Assembly (NCBI RefSeq): GCF_026625565.1
Contig: NZ_CP112998.1
Location: 2,792,501-2,856,500 of the forward strand
Direction: 5' to 3'
Source of the DNA: Dyadobacter pollutisoli
GTDB lineage: Bacteria; Bacteroidota; Bacteroidia; Cytophagales; Spirosomataceae
Length of the DNA: 64,000 nucleotides
In this document: piece by piece, positions 8,158-17,857 of the stretch
Layout of the letters: each line of letters opens with the position of its first letter
Position numbering within the stretch: the first letter of the stretch is position 1
The notes under the pieces: generated by a model
The model's database searches: none
What the model saw: the letters and a program-made list of their open reading frames with translations, nothing else
Told to the model about the DNA's origin: nothing
Made by a program: the position numbers and the translations under genes

Positions 8158-8940
8158 CTATTTCCCCATCCAGACCTTAAAATCCCCTACTTTCTCCCTG
8201 CTTACCAACGCCTCTCTTGAATGCACCGGACGCAGGCTGAGCGACAGCCGGTTTCCAAAGTATGGGTCCATTTTGTCAATGGATTTGTGTGTAACCATCA
8301 TACCCCGGTTAATCCTGAAAAAACGCTGAGGATCAAGTACCTCGGCCAGTTCGTCCATGGTGAAATCCACCAATAGCTTCTGGCCCGACTCGGTCATGAA
8401 AAAGCTGTACCGGTCATCGGTAAAAAAATAGGCAATGTCGCCTACTTCTATGGACAACAATTTTTGTCCTTGTTTTACCAAAAAACGTTGCCTGTACTCG
8501 ACCGCAGACTTTTTCTGAAAATCTTCCAGCAGCTTCCTGATCCCCGCCAGGGAATCCGGTGCTTTTTGGGCCTTCATATTTTCGTATTTCTGCAAACTCC
8601 GCAGCAAGTCGTCGCGGTGCACGGGTTTCAGCAGATAGTCAATGCTATTCAGTTTAAAAGCCTGCAATGCATACTCGTCGTACGAAGTCGTGAATATGAT
8701 CGTGCTATTGACACGGGTACGGTTAAAAATCTCAAAACTCTGTCCGTCAGAAAGTTCTATATCTAAAAAAATCAGATCAGGATCGGGCTTTCCGGCCGTG
8801 CGGTTACTTTCCACCCATTCCACAGTACCTTCAATGCTGTCGGTAACACCGGCAATTTCCAGGTCCGGCGCCACTTCACCAAGTAGCTTTTTAAGCCTGC
8901 GAACCGATAAATCTTCATCTTCAACTATTAAGGCATTCAT
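8158..8940 (-). CDS. LytTR response regulator
   Basis: 260 residues. The receiver domain (1-125) has the acidic pocket VEDED, phospho-acceptor Asp at about 60 in LIFLDIELSDG, and the K-P pair in LLKPVHRDD. The LytTR DNA-binding domain (about 155-258) contains RQRFLVKQGQKLLSIEVGDI and RFFRINRGMMVTHKSID. It is phosphorylated by a LytS-type kinase and binds direct repeats. The kinase gene ends 13 bp upstream on the same strand, with a second kinase and a SusC/SusD pair before that, so regulation of the SusCD genes is likely but inferred. Confidence 0.95.
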   Translation of the reverse strand: MNALIVEDEDLSVRRLKKLLGEVAPDLEIAGVTDSIEGTVEWVESNRTAGKPDPDLIFLDIELSDGQSFEIFNRTRVNSTIIFTTSYDEYALQAFKLNSIDYLLKPVHRDDLLRSLQKYENMKAQKAPDSLAGIRKLLEDFQKKSAVEYRQRFLVKQGQKLLSIEVGDIAYFFTDDRYSFFMTESGQKLLVDFTMDELAEVLDPQRFFRINRGMMVTHKSIDKMDPYFGNRLSLSLRPVHSREALVSREKVGDFKVWMGK

Positions 8941-8953
8941 ATTAATTACGGTA

Positions 8954-10060
8954 TCAGGATATCAATGGTAAGGTAACTGTAAAAAACTCATGGTTGCTTT
9001 CGATGCGCGGCTGAGGCAAACCTGGCTTATATTCTGCCAGCAGCTGGTATTTTGAAATGATATTAGCCAGTCCCACCTGCGTCGATTCCAGATTTTCGAC
9101 ACCGGCGGTGAAGGTTTTCTTTTGCAAATTATTACGGATCATCAATTGCCCGTCCGTGGTGCTCAATATAAAGATCGTGAGCGGACGGCTGACCCGTATC
9201 ACATTGTGTTTGACTGCATTTTCGACCAGTAGCTGCAATGTAAGCGGTGGAATGCGGTGCTGCAAAAAATGGTCCTCTACGTGAATGTGCAGCTTCATTC
9301 CCTCTCCGTACCTGGTTTTCAAAAGGTGATTGTATGATTCAATAAACGAAAGCTCCTTTTTCAAAGTAGTGAGCTGGCTGAAATCGCCCTGATCAACCGA
9401 CGAATGATTAGTTTGCAAAAGATAGCGATAGACCCTGGCCATTTCGTCCACAAATTGCTCCGCTTTGCCAGGATCCTCCGTGATGAGTGCTGAAAGAGAA
9501 TTTAATGTATTGAACAGAAAGTGCGGGCTGATCTGCGCTTTGAGGCTTTCCAGCTGGCCGTTGATATTTTCTTTGAGAAGCCTTTCCTTGTTAACCTCGT
9601 GCATTTTCCAGCGCCCGATCGCATAGTAAGTTTCTTCCAGGCCCGTCGTAATCAATATCACCGCCAGACTGATCAGAAACATAGTGACCACCGTACCTCC
9701 ACTCAGTTTTGACCCAAAAAGATCCATCCGGACATACAACGCGGTGATCAGCACCCAGAAAAACGCGGAAATAATGGTATGGCAGCACACCGACACCGTT
9801 GCTCGTTTTAGGGTATGATCGGGACCTTCATATCGTTTTGATATCTCCTGATTGGTCTGATTTACCGCAAATAAAGCGGCTGTAAACAATGCACCATTCA
9901 ATATGGTAACTACCCCAAAGATCTCCCAGTTTGTAAAATAAGCCGGTCCGCTTACGATATAGTTGAAAACCAGCAGCAACACCGGCAAAATCAGCACGAA
10001 ATAACGACGGCTTTGCGGGTTTAAGGTTCCTGAAAAATTTTCAACCGATAAGTTTTCCAT
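8954..10060 (-). CDS. LytS-type sensor histidine kinase
   Basis: 368 residues. Four membrane helices occupy about 20-145; the HisKA_7TM-free LytS-type kinase core follows, with the phospho-acceptor His at about 180 in ISPHFLFNTLNSLSAL and an intact N-box LLVENAVKHN. The C-terminal box is TQVGLANIISKYQLL. The N-terminal GPAYFTNWEIF resembles GPDYFTNAGSF in the adjacent kinase, so the two arose by duplication. It most likely phosphorylates the LytTR regulator encoded 13 bp downstream. The signal sensed by the membrane domain is unknown. Confidence 0.93.
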   Translation of the reverse strand: MENLSVENFSGTLNPQSRRYFVLILPVLLLVFNYIVSGPAYFTNWEIFGVVTILNGALFTAALFAVNQTNQEISKRYEGPDHTLKRATVSVCCHTIISAFFWVLITALYVRMDLFGSKLSGGTVVTMFLISLAVILITTGLEETYYAIGRWKMHEVNKERLLKENINGQLESLKAQISPHFLFNTLNSLSALITEDPGKAEQFVDEMARVYRYLLQTNHSSVDQGDFSQLTTLKKELSFIESYNHLLKTRYGEGMKLHIHVEDHFLQHRIPPLTLQLLVENAVKHNVIRVSRPLTIFILSTTDGQLMIRNNLQKKTFTAGVENLESTQVGLANIISKYQLLAEYKPGLPQPRIESNHEFFTVTLPLIS

Positions 10061-10207
10061 AGCGGGTCAGTGCGCGGGATTTCCATCCTACATTTCATGC
10101 GGATGTACAACCGAAATTTAAAAATACGGTGAAAACCAAATCAGGTCAATCGGCAAGACAGGATAGTTGTATCAACTGCATAAATAAGTTGGTGAACTGT
10201 CATTCGC

Positions 10208-11266
10208 TCATTCAATGACCTGAGAAACGGGTACCCGGTCAGACAGCAGCGGGAGTATGACCGTGAAATCAGTGGCGGTCTCTTCCACGAGGACCTGCCT
10301 GCTGCTCAATGCCAGATACTTGGAGTTAAGCGCCGCGAGCCCGACTTTGTCAGTACCGATTGTGCGAATCTTGCTTTGAATGTTGTTGCGTACCCGCAGA
10401 TTTTGAAGGTCAAGAACCTCAATATGTATCGTCAGCGTCTTATTTGCTGACATGATATTGTGTTTTACGGCGTGGTCGACCATTATTTGCAGCACAAGTG
10501 GCGGAACATAAATGTCTGCCGGATGATGTGCAGGCTGCATCACTTGGAGGTTTTCCCCGTGCCTCACTTGCAGCAGCCGGATGTAAGTTTGTAAAAAGCC
10601 AAGCTCTGCGTTAAGTGAAACCAGATCGGTTTTTGCGGCTTGTAGCATGTAACGATAAATTTTGGCGAGGTCTTCGACAAAATGTTCCGCCCGCTCCGGG
10701 TCTTCACCGATGAGCGACGAAAGTGTATTGAGGCTATTGAAAAGAAAATGAGGGTTAACCTGGCCTTTCAACAGATTAAATTGCTGCTCGGATGCGATCC
10801 TTTCGAGCTTTTCGCTTTCTGCCTGGTTCTTTTTCCATTGATCCAGCGTGTATATCAGCCCCAGCAATGCGCAAAGCGGGAAATTGGCAAACTCACAAAA
10901 GATAATAGCAGGCCATAACCAGGCCCACGTAAATGTAACTGTCGTCCCGGGGATGCTGCTGTATAACCCAACGCAGATCATGGTTAGAAGAAGTGTGAGA
11001 GAGCCTATCAGCCAAAACATGGCTCGTATCCTTCCCGGTGTTTGGTCGACGCTCGGGTACCAGCTGATAATCCTGCGAATGGCAATGGTCAAAACAACGA
11101 CAGACGACCAGTAAAGGACAAAAATGAGCCCCGTACCAATCAGGAAACTGCCAGCATTCGTAAAATAATCCGGCCCAATGAAGTAGTAATTGCCTGCTGC
11201 GAAAATCACCGGCATCATGGCCAGGTGATAGCGCCACTCATATTTTGAAAAAAAGTCAGGCTTCAT
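10208..11266 (-). CDS. LytS-type sensor kinase paralogue with altered N-box
   Basis: 352 residues from the ATG at 11266; a TTG at 11305 would add 13 residues. Four membrane helices lie within about 15-140 and the acceptor His is at about 173 in VNPHFLFNSLNTLSSL. The N-box reads MVDHAVKHN where the family has ENA(V/I)KHN, so the Mg-ATP-binding Asn is replaced by His, and the glycine box is reduced to KVGLAALNSKY. It may be a weak or non-catalytic partner of the adjacent kinase. It lies 45 bp after SusD on the same strand and 147 bp before the intact kinase gene. Confidence 0.88.
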   Translation of the reverse strand: MKPDFFSKYEWRYHLAMMPVIFAAGNYYFIGPDYFTNAGSFLIGTGLIFVLYWSSVVVLTIAIRRIISWYPSVDQTPGRIRAMFWLIGSLTLLLTMICVGLYSSIPGTTVTFTWAWLWPAIIFCEFANFPLCALLGLIYTLDQWKKNQAESEKLERIASEQQFNLLKGQVNPHFLFNSLNTLSSLIGEDPERAEHFVEDLAKIYRYMLQAAKTDLVSLNAELGFLQTYIRLLQVRHGENLQVMQPAHHPADIYVPPLVLQIMVDHAVKHNIMSANKTLTIHIEVLDLQNLRVRNNIQSKIRTIGTDKVGLAALNSKYLALSSRQVLVEETATDFTVILPLLSDRVPVSQVIE

Positions 11267-11350
11267 CAAATTCAATGCGTGAGGAGTTTTCAGGATGAGT
11301 TTCAAAATTAAGAAAATACCCTGAACAACCCCTCACCACCTATTTACAGC

Positions 11351-13108
11351 TTATTCAATCTTAGTTAGCGGCGCAATGTTCTTATTCGCTCCGTCGTAGC
11401 CCACATTCTGGTTGATCACAGCTTGCGTATTTGCAGTAATGATCGCCGAAGGAATCGGCCAGAGAACATGGAAAGGTGCCATATTAGCCGTATTTCCCAA
11501 CAATTGGATCTTTTTCGCGTAGGTTGTATTGTATTTCGTCACCCGGTCGAAGAAGAAATTCTTTTCACTAAAATTGGTCAGACTATAACCGCCGATACCC
11601 GATTTTGCAAGTATGTAGGAAACCCTCACCAGCTCTGAGTGGCGTGGCTCTTCCGCAAAAAGCTCCCTGCCGCGTTCATTCATGAGAAAATCAATGGTTA
11701 CCTCGCTGGCTGAAACCGGCAATGCCTTCGCACGCTGCCTAACCTTGTTCAGGTCGTCGGCGGCTAGTGCCAGCTGGTTTTTCCAGTAGTATGCCTCAGC
11801 GCGCAACAGGTAAGTATCCGCTAGTCTGAAAATATACCAGTCGCCGTTTCCACCCATCGGTACCGCCTTCGGATCGTCCTGCGGGTTGTACATAATATAA
11901 TGTGGCATCGCATACACGTGTTTGAACGTATCCACTTGCGCCGCGAGATTGGAGATTTTCAATGGTTTTCCAAAATCCACGGAGGCCGGGTTGTTGTATT
12001 TAAGCTCATGAATATCCACCCAGTTAATGTCGCTTCTCCTCAAATCCGGTGTCGTGCGCCAGGTATCGCCTTTGTACGACCAGATGTCGTATTGATAAAA
12101 TCCTGTCAAGCGTACATTGGCATTGCCCCTTCCCAGTGAATCATACATTGGGCCACTTGCAACCATTCCCGGCTTGCCCTGGCTGTCGAGCACCTGTGGC
12201 TGGAACCATTGACAATTGTACATCCGCATGGTGTAAAGTCCGGCAGAACGTGCCGCAGGAGGCGCTTCGAAACGGTCGATCGCATTCAGGATGCTCTCGG
12301 TATTCTGGGCATTACTGAAATTTTTGGCACGGTGCAAATCCCAGATCACATTGCGGTAGCCTTTGGCCGCATCGATGCCAAAGCGTTGGGTGATCAGTGA
12401 ATATGGGCCATTGATCACTTTCGTAGCAGATTCAATGGCCTTGTCAAATTGCATGTTGGCCAGGTAAATCTTGGTCAGTAAATGATTGGCAGCGCCTTTG
12501 GAAATCCCTCCGGCTTTTGGTGTCACAGGTAACCATTCAGCCGCAAACTCCACGTCTGATTGTATTTTTTCCAAAATGGTCCATCGGCTGTGCGTTTGGA
12601 AATCAAGTTTCGCACCCTGAATTTCTTCCTGAATAAAAGGTACATCTCCATACGAATTCACCAGCCGGTAATACCAGTACGAACGATGCCAGTAAGCCTC
12701 CGCAAGGATGGCATTCTTTTCCGCTTCCGACGCCCATTCCACGTCATCAACCCTCGAAATGAGCACATTGGTGTTTTTGATAGAAGAATACATGACCGTA
12801 AACATGGCCAGGAAACGGTAGTACTGGTCCGTATTGGGAGTAAGGTTATAAAAATCCAGCTGCGACCAGGGTGCAGCCAGGTCCGACGCTGCGAACTCCA
12901 TAACCAGGTTGGGCATGGTCCCGGTGCATTCGTTTTTAAGGTCTTTACGCATCGTGATCACCAGTGATTCCAGGCCTGCTTTATCGGTATAGACATTCTC
13001 AGGGCTGTAAAAAGAAAGCGGTTCGGGTTTGAGCCAGTCCTTGTTGCAAGACGACTGGGTCAGGATCAGTACAAAAAGTACGGCGAATATTTGAATAAGA
13101 CTTTTCAT
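11351..13108 (-). CDS. SusD/RagB-family outer-membrane lipoprotein
   Basis: 585 residues with a lipoprotein signal (FVLILTQSSCNKD, lipid on the Cys). SusD features are present in order: TPR-like helices AILAEAYWHRSYWYYRLVNS, YGDVPFIQEE, FAAEWLPV, GAANHLLTKIYLANMQFDKA and the C-terminal LADTYLLRAEAYYWK and NERGRELFAEEPRHSELVR. It caps its SusC partner on the cell surface and captures an oligosaccharide or similar ligand. SusC lies 21 bp upstream and the two form one transcript. No glycoside hydrolase directly follows; instead two kinases and a LytTR regulator do. Confidence 0.96.
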   Translation of the reverse strand: MKSLIQIFAVLFVLILTQSSCNKDWLKPEPLSFYSPENVYTDKAGLESLVITMRKDLKNECTGTMPNLVMEFAASDLAAPWSQLDFYNLTPNTDQYYRFLAMFTVMYSSIKNTNVLISRVDDVEWASEAEKNAILAEAYWHRSYWYYRLVNSYGDVPFIQEEIQGAKLDFQTHSRWTILEKIQSDVEFAAEWLPVTPKAGGISKGAANHLLTKIYLANMQFDKAIESATKVINGPYSLITQRFGIDAAKGYRNVIWDLHRAKNFSNAQNTESILNAIDRFEAPPAARSAGLYTMRMYNCQWFQPQVLDSQGKPGMVASGPMYDSLGRGNANVRLTGFYQYDIWSYKGDTWRTTPDLRRSDINWVDIHELKYNNPASVDFGKPLKISNLAAQVDTFKHVYAMPHYIMYNPQDDPKAVPMGGNGDWYIFRLADTYLLRAEAYYWKNQLALAADDLNKVRQRAKALPVSASEVTIDFLMNERGRELFAEEPRHSELVRVSYILAKSGIGGYSLTNFSEKNFFFDRVTKYNTTYAKKIQLLGNTANMAPFHVLWPIPSAIITANTQAVINQNVGYDGANKNIAPLTKIE

Positions 13109-13129
13109 AAATCTCTTGTTTTCTCTTGA

Positions 13130-16100
13130 TTACAATGACAGGTTCAGACCAACTGTAAATGTGCGCGGCATAGGAATGTTATTCCCGCTCGAATCCCAGG
13201 ATTCAGGGTCCCAGCCCGGCCATTTTGTGATGGTGTAAATGTTCCGGCCGGCAGCAAAGATCCTTACATTGCTTACTTTGATCTTCTCCGCAAAGGTGGC
13301 GGGTAGCGAGTATGCCAGGTTCACGTCCTGCACACGCAGGTAGGAAATCTTTTTATAAACCTTAATCCCGCCACCAAAAACGTTGGTATTGTTGTTCAAC
13401 CGGGCGTAATCATTGGTCGGATTATCGGGTGTCCAGTATGGAAAATCGTTGGTATTCCTTCTGTCGTAAGTGTCGGAGCCACCTGTGCGAAGTCCTTCCG
13501 CAAATGGTGCAATGTTGCCCAGCTCGCTGCGCAGGAACACGGATGCCGAAAAGTTTTTCAGAAAAGTAAACTCATTCCTTAACCCGATCCGCATTCTCGG
13601 CTGACGATATCCGATGAACATTTTGTCTGCCAGCGCCTCGTATTTACCATTACCGTCTGTGTCGGTCGCCTTGAAATCCCCTGGTTGCAGCTTGTAAACT
13701 GCGGCTGCATCCTTTTCATTCGTTTGCCAGATACCCGTCACATCGTAATTCCATACGCGGTCGAGCGCCTGGCCGGGAAACCATTCATTGGAATAATCCG
13801 GCAACTCAGTCTTCACCGTTTTGCCATCTACTGTCACCTCTTTATAGTCTCCAAACAATCGCTTGATCTTGTTACGGTTGAACGAAACAACCAGTCCGCT
13901 TCGCCATGAAAAATTGCGTTTTTCAGTATTAATGGTGTTGATCGTCATTTCAAAACCCTTGTTACCAAGCTGGCCAAGGTTAGAAGTGATGTTTTTGAAA
14001 CCGGTAATTTCAGGCAGCAGGCGGTTCATGAGCAAGTCGGTAGTAGTCATGTCATAATACTCCATGCTCATATCAATCCGGTTTTTCAACAGGCTCAGAT
14101 CTACCCCGAGGTTAATGGATTTCGTTTTCTCCCACACCAGGTTCGGGTTAGCAAGCGACGTATTGTACACCCCTACCTGTACATTGGTACCATCATAATA
14201 CATGGCCGAAAGCAGCTGTGCGAGTGCGGAGTACGGGCCAATATCCCGGTTTCCGTTTACGCCCCAGGATACACGCAGTTTCATCTGGCTGATCAAATCC
14301 ACATTGAAGAACTTCTCCTCCGAGATTTTCCAGGCAATGGCCGCAGCCGGGAAAGTTGCTCTCGGTTTTTTAGTACCAAATGCAGAGAATCCGTCGCGAC
14401 GTACCGAAGCAGTAAACAGGTATTTATCTGCCAAAGTATAGTTCAACCGCGCCATAGCGGCGTCGCCGGTGATCTGGGTATCATTGGAGTTTACCGTCGG
14501 GTTGGTTCCGTATTGCAAACCGTGAAAACCCAGGTTCTGATTTGGCACAAAAGTCTGGTTACCGGTCGTTGACGCCCATTCTCTTTTTCTTTCGGAGCTG
14601 TAAAGTAATGTAACGTCAAACTGATGGATGCCGATCTTTTTGTTCCAGTGAAGCAAATTATCCAGGATCCATTCATAAGCCGACGCATCGTCCCGGGTCC
14701 CGTAGCCACCCGACCGCGAGGCACCGCCGTCCAGTGTTTTGGAATTCCAGAAATTGTAATCCTTCAAGGTTTCGTAGCGGGGTTGAAACGATAATTTGTA
14801 ATCAAACCCAAACGGCAGCTTCAATTTGGCATACATGGAAGCGAAAAGCGTATTCACTTTTTTCAGCCTGTCCTGTCCATAGTAGTTGATCAATGGGTTC
14901 GAAGTAGCCGCAAAACTGTTCGGATACCACGATACGTCCCCATTGGCATCGAACATCGATCCGTAGGGGCTCATCAGGTACATTTGCGCCAGGTTCGCAG
15001 TCACGCTACTTTCGTCTCGGTCCGCAAATTGTGAGTTCACACCCACATTCAGCCAGTCCGTCACTTTGAAATCGACATTCAACCGGGAGCGGATCGTGGC
15101 AAATTGATCGCCCCGGATCAAACCTTCATTCTTCTGATAACCCAGAGACCAGTAATAAGTCACATTCTTGGCACCGCCGCCAATGCTGACATCATAATTC
15201 TGACGTTTTCCGGTCCGCACCACTTCCTTGTACCAGTCGACCGTTTTTCCCGCCAGATAATTTTCGGTTTCAATTGGAAAAAATCGCAGCCTGCCCAGCC
15301 ACTCCTGGGTGTTGTCCGTCTGCGGGTTGTTGCTTGCCGACCGCCATTGTTCCAGCGTCACGCCCGAAGGAAGCGCCGAAGGATTATCGTAATAGTATCC
15401 GGGATTGTTCGGATTCGTCGCCCGCAATACATCTCTCCTGAAAGTCAGGTACCCGTCTTTGTCGAAAGGTTTGAAATCGTTGGTCGTTTCGGTAACGCCA
15501 ACGTTGGCCGACACATTGATCATTGGCTTCCCCGTTACCCCCTTTTTAGTAGTGATCAGGATCACGCCTCCCGCTGCACGTGCTCCAAAAACCGCCGCCG
15601 AGCTGGCATCTTTGAGAATGTCCATGGTTTCAATGTCCGCCGGATTAATGTCCGAAATATTTCCATTGAAAATCACCCCGTCCATCACCACCATAGGGCT
15701 CGATGATGCATTGAGTGACTTGGGGCCGCGGATCTGCATGGAACTTCCACCGGCAGCCGTCGTTGCCTGGTTGGCATTAAAACCCGCCACAGTTCCCGTG
15801 AGCATGTCGGTCAGCTGGGTCATAGGCTGGTTTTTAAAGGTTTTGGAGTCGATCCGGATTACCGCACCCGTCAGGTCACTTTTTTTCATCGTTCCGTAAC
15901 CTACCACTACCAGCTCGTCCAATGCATTGGTGCTCGGCTGCATACTGATCGTGATCACCGACTGATTGCCGACCGGTACATCCTTTAATACATACCCTAC
16001 AAAACTGAACGAAATCACATCAGAAGGAGCCGCCTGGATGGAGTACTGGCCTTCCGCATTCGTAGTGGTGCCTCGCTGGGTACCTTTCACAATCACCGTC

Positions 16101-16249
16101 ACACCAGGCAGTCCCTGGTTCGTCAGACTGTCCGTTACATTCCCGGTTACGTCTTTCAGGCTCTGGGCACGGAGGTCCCAGGGTACCATCAGAATCAACA
16201 ACAGCATGAAGATTCCGGACATTTTCATTAGTAGTGGTTTTGATCGCAT
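13130..16249 (-). CDS. SusC/RagA-family TonB-linked outer-membrane transporter
   Basis: 1039 residues from the ATG at 16249 (a GTG at 16279 would add ten residues). A signal peptide ends near WDLRAQS. The carboxypeptidase-regulatory-like domain (VTGNVTDSLTNQGLPGVTVI to VGYVLKDVPVG) is followed by the SusC hinge DELVVVGYGTMKKSDLTGAV, the plug (PMVVMDGVIFN, ILKDASSAAVFGARAAGGVI) and a long beta-barrel ending in an aromatic-rich strand (FTVGLNLSL). It imports a glycan or other ligand captured by the SusD encoded next. The TGCGGCTT repeats upstream are possible regulator sites. Confidence 0.97.
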   Translation of the reverse strand: MRSKPLLMKMSGIFMLLLILMVPWDLRAQSLKDVTGNVTDSLTNQGLPGVTVIVKGTQRGTTTNAEGQYSIQAAPSDVISFSFVGYVLKDVPVGNQSVITISMQPSTNALDELVVVGYGTMKKSDLTGAVIRIDSKTFKNQPMTQLTDMLTGTVAGFNANQATTAAGGSSMQIRGPKSLNASSSPMVVMDGVIFNGNISDINPADIETMDILKDASSAAVFGARAAGGVILITTKKGVTGKPMINVSANVGVTETTNDFKPFDKDGYLTFRRDVLRATNPNNPGYYYDNPSALPSGVTLEQWRSASNNPQTDNTQEWLGRLRFFPIETENYLAGKTVDWYKEVVRTGKRQNYDVSIGGGAKNVTYYWSLGYQKNEGLIRGDQFATIRSRLNVDFKVTDWLNVGVNSQFADRDESSVTANLAQMYLMSPYGSMFDANGDVSWYPNSFAATSNPLINYYGQDRLKKVNTLFASMYAKLKLPFGFDYKLSFQPRYETLKDYNFWNSKTLDGGASRSGGYGTRDDASAYEWILDNLLHWNKKIGIHQFDVTLLYSSERKREWASTTGNQTFVPNQNLGFHGLQYGTNPTVNSNDTQITGDAAMARLNYTLADKYLFTASVRRDGFSAFGTKKPRATFPAAAIAWKISEEKFFNVDLISQMKLRVSWGVNGNRDIGPYSALAQLLSAMYYDGTNVQVGVYNTSLANPNLVWEKTKSINLGVDLSLLKNRIDMSMEYYDMTTTDLLMNRLLPEITGFKNITSNLGQLGNKGFEMTINTINTEKRNFSWRSGLVVSFNRNKIKRLFGDYKEVTVDGKTVKTELPDYSNEWFPGQALDRVWNYDVTGIWQTNEKDAAAVYKLQPGDFKATDTDGNGKYEALADKMFIGYRQPRMRIGLRNEFTFLKNFSASVFLRSELGNIAPFAEGLRTGGSDTYDRRNTNDFPYWTPDNPTNDYARLNNNTNVFGGGIKVYKKISYLRVQDVNLAYSLPATFAEKIKVSNVRIFAAGRNIYTITKWPGWDPESWDSSGNNIPMPRTFTVGLNLSL

Positions 16250-16298
16250 ATAAGATGGGTTAAGGTGTTTTTTGGGCACAAAGATTCTCCTTCACAAA

Positions 16299-16337
16299 TG
16301 CGGCTTGTGAAAATTTTCAATCGACATTCTGCGGCTT
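16299..16337. promoter_or_regulatory. TGCGGCTT direct repeats upstream of SusC
   Basis: TGCGGCTT occurs at 16299-16306 and 16330-16337, 31 bp apart (about three helical turns), 50-88 bp before the SusC ATG. The phasing fits a DNA-binding dimer such as the LytTR regulator of this locus. The assignment is inference. Confidence 0.35.
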
Positions 16338-16510
16338 TACAGTACTATATTTTGAGCAAGAACAATGTTACAAGGAATCAAGATGCTTCAATGATATTCT
16401 CCGAAAATAATAGCGAGAACGTTACCGTAAATGCCATTGAAGAACAAAAACATCCATTGCCAAATAAAATTCTGCGATAAAACGAATGCTTCAACTGTCA
16501 CCTGAGCGTT

Positions 16511-16561
16511 GATTTGTCATCCTGAGCGCAGCGGCGGCCGCTGCGCTCAGGATGACAAATC
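16511..16561. repeat. REP-like 24-bp-arm palindrome
   Basis: The arm at 16511-16534 is exactly complementary to 16538-16561 with a CGG loop. The arm contains GTCATCCTGAGCGCAGCGG, recalled as the core of a widespread intergenic repeat in Bacteroidota. A partial extra copy (CCTGAGCGTTGATTTGTCA) lies directly before it. It starts 8 bp after the oxidoreductase stop codon and separates that gene from SusC. Without a T-run it is better called a repeat than a terminator. Confidence 0.8.
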
Positions 16562-16568
16562 AGCCCTT

Positions 16569-17780
16569 TCAAACCGAATACTCTGGCTTCCAAATTTGTA
16601 CCGACTCCGTGTCGGCAGCGGCGTTTCCCATATGTATCGCAATCGAACCGTCGCGGCCGGTTTCGACATTGGAAATGGGTTTTTTCTTTGTTTTAATGCA
16701 GGTAACAAAATCTTGCAACGCGTACACTGTCGGTTCCAGGCCCTCTTCGCCCGGTTTCCCAAAGGCTACCTCTACACCCTTGCCCTGGGTGGTTACCGCC
16801 AATGTGGCCCCACTCACGCCGTCGACCACGCCTTTGGCATTGTTGGTAGTTTCGGGATAGATGTATGCTTTATCTCGAAGAATTTCAACCGTCGCCTTAT
16901 CCCCCAAAATACGTATGCTATAACCGTTATACGCATTGGAAAGCACCGAAGTCACGCTGGCTTTTACGCCATTTGGATAGTCGTACACGGTACGGATGTT
17001 ATCATACGTATCGCGCCCGTCCTTCCAATAATTAATGCCGCCCAGGCCTACTACTTTCAGCGGATGGCTGTCGAGCAGGTAATTCACCACATCAATTTCG
17101 TGGGCACATAGTTCCGATAATGGGCCTCCGCAGTATTCGCGGTACATGCGCCAGTTGATCGCCCGCTCCTGCTTTGGATCATTTACCGGAAACCGCCAGT
17201 TGGAATTTCGGTTATACTGACATTCAAAATGCGTGATCTTGCCCAACCAGTTTTGATTAATGATCTCCTTCACCCTGTGGTACAAACCGTAATAGCGGTA
17301 CTGGTAACCGATTTGAAATACTAAGCCCGAACTCCGTACTTTTTTCACCAGATCTATGGCCTGCGGAATGTCATAGGTCATGGATTTTTCCAAATAAATA
17401 TGCTTGCCGACTTTCAATGCATCCACTGCCATGGGATAATGCAAATAAAGTGGCGTCGCGATGATCACGGCGTCAAGGCTCTTATCTTCCAGCAGCTTGC
17501 GATAATCGGTATAGCCTTTGGCACCTTTTTCCGCCAGGCTCATTCCCTTTTGCAGATTTTCCGGGATAATGTCGCAGCAGGCAACCAGTGCAAGCTCTGG
17601 TATATCCCTGATCAAAGTCGCCAGCCCCGAACCCCTTGAACCCGTCCCGATCAGCCCTACCCTGACCTTGTCCGCCGCTCCCGGTTTTCGGGCAAAAACA
17701 GCATCCGGAACAGATAACCCGGCCATGGCCACCAGGCCGGTCGTTACAAATTGTCGGCGGGAAGTTTTAAAACTCGACAT
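16569..17780 (-). CDS. Tat-exported Gfo/Idh/MocA family oxidoreductase
   Basis: 403 residues starting with a twin-arginine signal (SRRQFVTTGLVAMAGL). The Rossmann fold begins VRVGLIGTGSRGSG, with LVACCDIIPENLQKG and DAVIIATPLYLHYPMA, and the EKP-like motif appears as IYLEKSMTYD, where Pro is replaced by Ser. The C-terminal domain has YRYYGLYHRVKEI and GGPLSELCAHEIDVVNYLL, the His being a usual catalytic residue. It should be an NAD(P)-linked sugar dehydrogenase or related glycoside-modifying enzyme in the periplasm. A 16-bp palindrome lies 78 bp upstream. Confidence 0.93.
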   Translation of the reverse strand: MSSFKTSRRQFVTTGLVAMAGLSVPDAVFARKPGAADKVRVGLIGTGSRGSGLATLIRDIPELALVACCDIIPENLQKGMSLAEKGAKGYTDYRKLLEDKSLDAVIIATPLYLHYPMAVDALKVGKHIYLEKSMTYDIPQAIDLVKKVRSSGLVFQIGYQYRYYGLYHRVKEIINQNWLGKITHFECQYNRNSNWRFPVNDPKQERAINWRMYREYCGGPLSELCAHEIDVVNYLLDSHPLKVVGLGGINYWKDGRDTYDNIRTVYDYPNGVKASVTSVLSNAYNGYSIRILGDKATVEILRDKAYIYPETTNNAKGVVDGVSGATLAVTTQGKGVEVAFGKPGEEGLEPTVYALQDFVTCIKTKKKPISNVETGRDGSIAIHMGNAAADTESVQIWKPEYSV

Positions 17781-17857
17781 ATTTTGAAAAGGTTTAAGAT
17801 TTCAATGCATCGTGCCCAACCCTTCTGTCACACAACTTTACGTAAAATGATTGAAAA

